Shown one piece after another: positions 60,790 through 64,000 of a stretch of 64,000 bases of DNA. Both the position numbers and the translations under genes were made by a program. Within the stretch, counting starts at the first letter, position 1, and every line of letters begins with the position of its first letter. Under the pieces are notes generated by a model. It was not told where the DNA came from. It saw nothing but the letters and a program-made list of their open reading frames with translations, and ran no database searches. The stretch is from the NCBI RefSeq assembly GCF_003054445.1, contig NC_042509.1:744001-808000 (forward strand). Reading direction: 5' to 3'. This DNA is from Pichia kudriavzevii (lineage: Eukaryota > Ascomycota > Pichiomycetes > Pichiales > Pichiaceae).

Positions 60790-61052
60790 CAAATAGGAGA
60801 GGTGAGACATTTTCCGCATACTATTGAGGTTTTAACTCCGTGATGTATTACAAAGTTCGGATTCAAAAATTTTTTTTTTTTGGTTTTTTTTTGGGAAATA
60901 CAGGGTGACTTCACCGAATCTCGGAACATATGCAGGTAATTTGTGGTTGTTGGGATTTCTTATATAATGGACAACTGTCCTCCCTCTGCCTCAATTGTTG
61001 ATTTGATCCTGATTCTGAATCTCCTCTCAGTTTGCATATTGACAATCAAAGA

Positions 61053-62396
61053 ATGGGCAACCTGTCATTGTTACTTGAACAAACCAGCGGGATTCCAACG
61101 GGTCTTCAGTCTTACATTGTGGAGTTGACACAATCCTTGCCGTTGTCAACTACCGTTCCATCGACAATTTCACAGCCTTATGAGACCATCACCTCTGTTA
61201 TTGCACATGCCGAACAAAGACAACTTTCTGCATATAGTGTCCTCAATGTTGTCACCGCTTCTGCATCTTCTGTTAGTTTAATCAACGATATTATTCAAGC
61301 ACAGGCAACACTAAACTTTTATGAATTATTAGAGAAGGCCGCTACGGAAACCAATACTGCTTCAAAGGCTGGTATAATGACACAAGCCGCAGAGGCTTCA
61401 CAAATCATGTTAAAGATGTTCAATGAACAAGCATATTATTCGGGTAATTATCCCTCATTGGGTGGTAACACCGCTTTGTTGGTTGTTTTCTCTTTATTTC
61501 TATGCATGCAGGTCATTTCCGGTGTTTTCTTTCACCAGTATTGGTTCTTGGTCTGTTGGACTTTGGGATTGATTTTGGAAATCATTGGTTACGCCGGAAG
61601 AATTTGGTCGAGTCAAAATATTATGAATTTCAATGCCTTTGTTATGCAGTTGGTTTGTATTACCTTAGCTCCTTGTTTTATGATGGCCGGTATTTATTAT
61701 GTTATTGCCCAACTGACCCTTATTTATGGTGAAAAGTACTCGGTTTTGAAACCAATGCAGTATTCTTTGATTTTTATTGTCTGCGATATTATATCTATTG
61801 TCTTGCAAGCTATTGGTGGTGGTGTTGCTGCAAGTGCTTTATCCGTCTACGAATCCACTGATGCTGGTTCTCACATCATGGTTGGTGGTTTGGCCTTCCA
61901 AGTGTTTACAATTTTAGTTTTCCAGTTAATGTGGTATTATTTGATTTTCAACATTTACATTGCGCATAAGACCAACGGTGATGATGCTTTCAACCCTAGA
62001 TTTGCTCATGTTAGGCAAAGAAAATGGTTAATACCATTTATGGGTGTTGTATCGATCACAGTTCTGTTGGTTTTTGTCAGATCTATTTACAGATTGGCGG
62101 AATTATCTGAAGGTTGGTCTTCTGCTCCTGCGACTAAGGAAATATATTTCATGATATTAGAAGCGTTGATGATGTCGCTTGGTACTTGTATTATTTCGTT
62201 CCTACCTCCTGGCTTAGCATATGGTAGAGAAGCACATCTTTACATTGATAAATCCCTCAAGCAAACATTCTCCTTCAAAAGAAACCCTGATGCAGATAAC
62301 GAGTTTGGTAAAGAAGAAAAGAATGACGTCGGTAATATGTTTGACTGTTCTGATTCTGCCAACTCTTCATTCCACGACCAGCCTAGGTTTTTATAA
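61053..62396 (+). CDS. RTA1-family membrane protein (Rsb1-like), copy 3
   Basis: Starting at ATG 61053 (MGNLSLLLEQTSGIPTGLQS) the protein is 447 residues. It has seven membrane segments with FHQYWFLVCWTLGLILEIIG, CITLAPCFMMAGIYYVIAQL and RSIYRLAELSEGWSSAPATK. It is the nearest relative of copy 1, which lies 6 kb away on the other strand. The tail is polar and longer than in the other copies (FSFKRNPDADNEFGKEEKND). Substrate is unknown; Rsb1-like lipid export is inferred from family and layout. Confidence 0.88.
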   Translation: MGNLSLLLEQTSGIPTGLQSYIVELTQSLPLSTTVPSTISQPYETITSVIAHAEQRQLSAYSVLNVVTASASSVSLINDIIQAQATLNFYELLEKAATETNTASKAGIMTQAAEASQIMLKMFNEQAYYSGNYPSLGGNTALLVVFSLFLCMQVISGVFFHQYWFLVCWTLGLILEIIGYAGRIWSSQNIMNFNAFVMQLVCITLAPCFMMAGIYYVIAQLTLIYGEKYSVLKPMQYSLIFIVCDIISIVLQAIGGGVAASALSVYESTDAGSHIMVGGLAFQVFTILVFQLMWYYLIFNIYIAHKTNGDDAFNPRFAHVRQRKWLIPFMGVVSITVLLVFVRSIYRLAELSEGWSSAPATKEIYFMILEALMMSLGTCIISFLPPGLAYGREAHLYIDKSLKQTFSFKRNPDADNEFGKEEKNDVGNMFDCSDSANSSFHDQPRFL

Positions 62397-62740
62397 AGTC
62401 GTAAACCCCGTTCGTCAGTTATGTTTTTTTATTACCGCTTATCAAACTTTATTATTTCACGTCAACGTTAGTTTAGAAAATCTCTTTATAATTTGAAGGA
62501 ATTCACCTTATTATTCAAAAGAATGTAGCAAATAGAACTGTAGCTGGTATCGGGACCTGGGTAAAACGCTCACGCGTAGGGAGAGTGAAATATTATTCAT
62601 CACATCTTATATTTTTTCTCAATGCTTGATTTCTTTCATATATATGTATGACCTTCCACTTCTAATTACAAGCCAGTGTTCTAACTGGTTGTTTTTCCCC
62701 CATTTCACAGCCCCTTTTTTCAATAGATGAGACCTTAAAT
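62397..62740. promoter_or_regulatory. Copy 3 3' region and EXO5 promoter
   Basis: The 344-base gap has one clear site, an MCB word (entered separately), and T-rich stretches. No gene is seen. Confidence 0.4.
62572..62577. promoter_or_regulatory. MCB element (ACGCGT) upstream of EXO5
   Basis: ACGCGT, the MBF site of G1/S DNA-synthesis genes, lies 164 bases before the EXO5 start codon. A single site; function inferred. Confidence 0.4.
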
Positions 62741-64000
62741 ATGCTAAAAAAAAAGTTGCAAACTATCAAGGTGAGAATACCTGTTCCTCATAATATACAA
62801 AATTTGAAGGCCAAAAGTGTTGAAGTATCAGAATACAAAAAAAGCCCACAACATTCAGACGCTGAAGTTATCAGACAAATAAAGAGGCTATGCCAAACAA
62901 CTAATAATGAAAACAACAATAACATTGATATCGATCCTAAGATTCAAGCTAAAACTTTGAATCGTGATAAAAAGGAAGACCTATCGTATCAAATTGACGC
63001 GTTAGCTGATAGGTTGAATAACCTGAAACACTCAAAGTATCTCCCTCTTGAATTTACTACAACTGTAAAGGACAGCACCCCATACGACTATTTAGCCAAA
63101 GCAAGTATAGGTCAAGAGAAAAAGAGACTCTCGGTTACAAAAATAATACCCTATAGATACTGCGAGTTGAAATCAATGTATGAAGTTTATCTTGGGTTTG
63201 AGATGCACCGATCTGAGGCCATGAAACATGGTGTTGAAATACATCGCACAATGGAAATTAACGACCACCCACAAAGACCTATTTTGGTGGAATCTGCAAA
63301 TCAAGAAAGTAGGAGTTTAGTCGATGTTGATGCTGAGGAGCTACAACCTGCTGATAGATCAACACGTCAAACCAGAAAAAAGATGGTAGATCAAACACTA
63401 AAACGAATGTCCAGACTGAATAACCAAAATGTTGTCACTTTGCAAGATCCCGAGTTGAGTGATGATATCAGCGTTAAAAACCCCGAAACCTCATTTATTA
63501 AGGACGAGGGAAAATATAATCAAGAAAAAGACAGAGAATCATGGATTAATACTACACTCAAGGACGCAAAAACAAATGGGGAAAGAGGAGAAGCTGTAGA
63601 CAAAAATAGTATTTTTGCTGATATCGAAAAAGCACAGATGGTGGCAGGCACTTCGAGAAGAACAGATGAACTCAATTCGAAAATGACATTAATTACTGAA
63701 GCTATTGATAAAGGCTTCCAGATAATTCCGAAGATTCGACTGAAAGGCGAAAAAGAGCCATCGGGGTCAGATGCTTTCAAGTTGACACAAACTCTTATTA
63801 GATATCTTCAGTTGTTCCGAAAGGGAACATGCCACGAAGTGCTAGTGCATGGGTTTTATAACCCACATATTGAAGATTTAATAATACCATCAAACAAGAA
63901 GCAACTAATTGAAGATGATAAAATCACTATAAGCGGTGTAATTGATCAACTAAAGCTTCAGAGTGTACAAGAAGGTGCTTTTCCTCTGTTCCAGAAAGAA
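62741..64000 (+). CDS. EXO5: Exonuclease V (Exo5/Dem1), 5' part
   Basis: An open frame of 420 codons runs from the ATG at 62741 to the right edge without a stop. The N-terminus (MLKKKLQTIKVRIPVPHNIQ) is basic and could target mitochondria. The Exo5 signature follows near residue 130: KKRLSVTKIIPYRYCELKSM, whose Cys is the first ligand of the family's iron-sulfur cluster, then a MKHGVEIHRTMEI helix. Later EVLVHGFYNPHIEDLIIPSN and ITISGVIDQLKL form the start of the RecB-type nuclease core. Exo5 is a single-strand exonuclease that maintains mitochondrial DNA in S. cerevisiae. The remaining catalytic and Cys residues lie outside the window. Confidence 0.9.
   Translation, partial: MLKKKLQTIKVRIPVPHNIQNLKAKSVEVSEYKKSPQHSDAEVIRQIKRLCQTTNNENNNNIDIDPKIQAKTLNRDKKEDLSYQIDALADRLNNLKHSKYLPLEFTTTVKDSTPYDYLAKASIGQEKKRLSVTKIIPYRYCELKSMYEVYLGFEMHRSEAMKHGVEIHRTMEINDHPQRPILVESANQESRSLVDVDAEELQPADRSTRQTRKKMVDQTLKRMSRLNNQNVVTLQDPELSDDISVKNPETSFIKDEGKYNQEKDRESWINTTLKDAKTNGERGEAVDKNSIFADIEKAQMVAGTSRRTDELNSKMTLITEAIDKGFQIIPKIRLKGEKEPSGSDAFKLTQTLIRYLQLFRKGTCHEVLVHGFYNPHIEDLIIPSNKKQLIEDDKITISGVIDQLKLQSVQEGAFPLFQKE

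Overview
The window is nuclear DNA from a budding yeast (Saccharomycotina). Gene spacing is tight and most genes lack introns. The few introns seen (RPL8, probably RPL29) carry a perfect TACTAAC branch site. Leucine positions that are invariant in conserved proteins are read from CTG codons (MET16 at 10867-10869 and 10876-10878; RFC1 around 59719), so this is not a CUG-Ser or CUG-Ala yeast. Together with AT-rich DNA and orthologue content this suggests the Pichiaceae (Pichia/Issatchenkia-like); the genus is inference. About 33 protein genes and 2 tRNA genes are supported. Layout: (1) 1-11 kb: RPL29 (partial), RPL8, LSB5, SDH4, a giant form of mitoribosomal uS7m (RSM7), MEP2-type ammonium transporter, Mediator MED10/NUT2 and MET16. 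(2) 11-26.6 kb: RHO1, NAP1, a short AP-2 mu (APM4-like), a doubtful spliced-gene region, a SERF-type small protein, TIF34, SWI1, RAD1, MET12 and RMI1. (3) 26.7-28.5 kb: a tRNA-Ile/tRNA-Ala pair 12 bp apart and 1.6 kb with no recognisable gene. (4) 28.5-41 kb: MNN10, PEX5, MPC1, DDC1, SMC2, an unrecognised gene and SEO1. (5) 41-53 kb: MAM3, an unrecognised helical protein, a HAL4/SAT4-type kinase, PRS5, a UIP5-like L-type lectin and an SKS1/VHS1-type kinase. (6) 53.9-62.4 kb: three RTA1-family membrane protein genes placed around RFC1. (7) the 5' part of EXO5 at the right edge. No operon logic applies. Functional themes recur by chance or weak clustering: genome maintenance (RAD1, RMI1, DDC1, SMC2, RFC1, EXO5), sulfur and one-carbon metabolism (MET16, MET12, SEO1) and mitochondrion (SDH4, RSM7, MPC1, EXO5). 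The strongest oddities are the four-fold repeated acidic N-terminal extension of uS7m, a PAPS reductase whose frame opens 115 codons upstream through an Asn-Gly hexamer repeat and a hydrophobic segment, the dicistronic-looking tRNA pair, and the RTA1 paralogue cluster. No CRISPR array and no intact mobile element was found.
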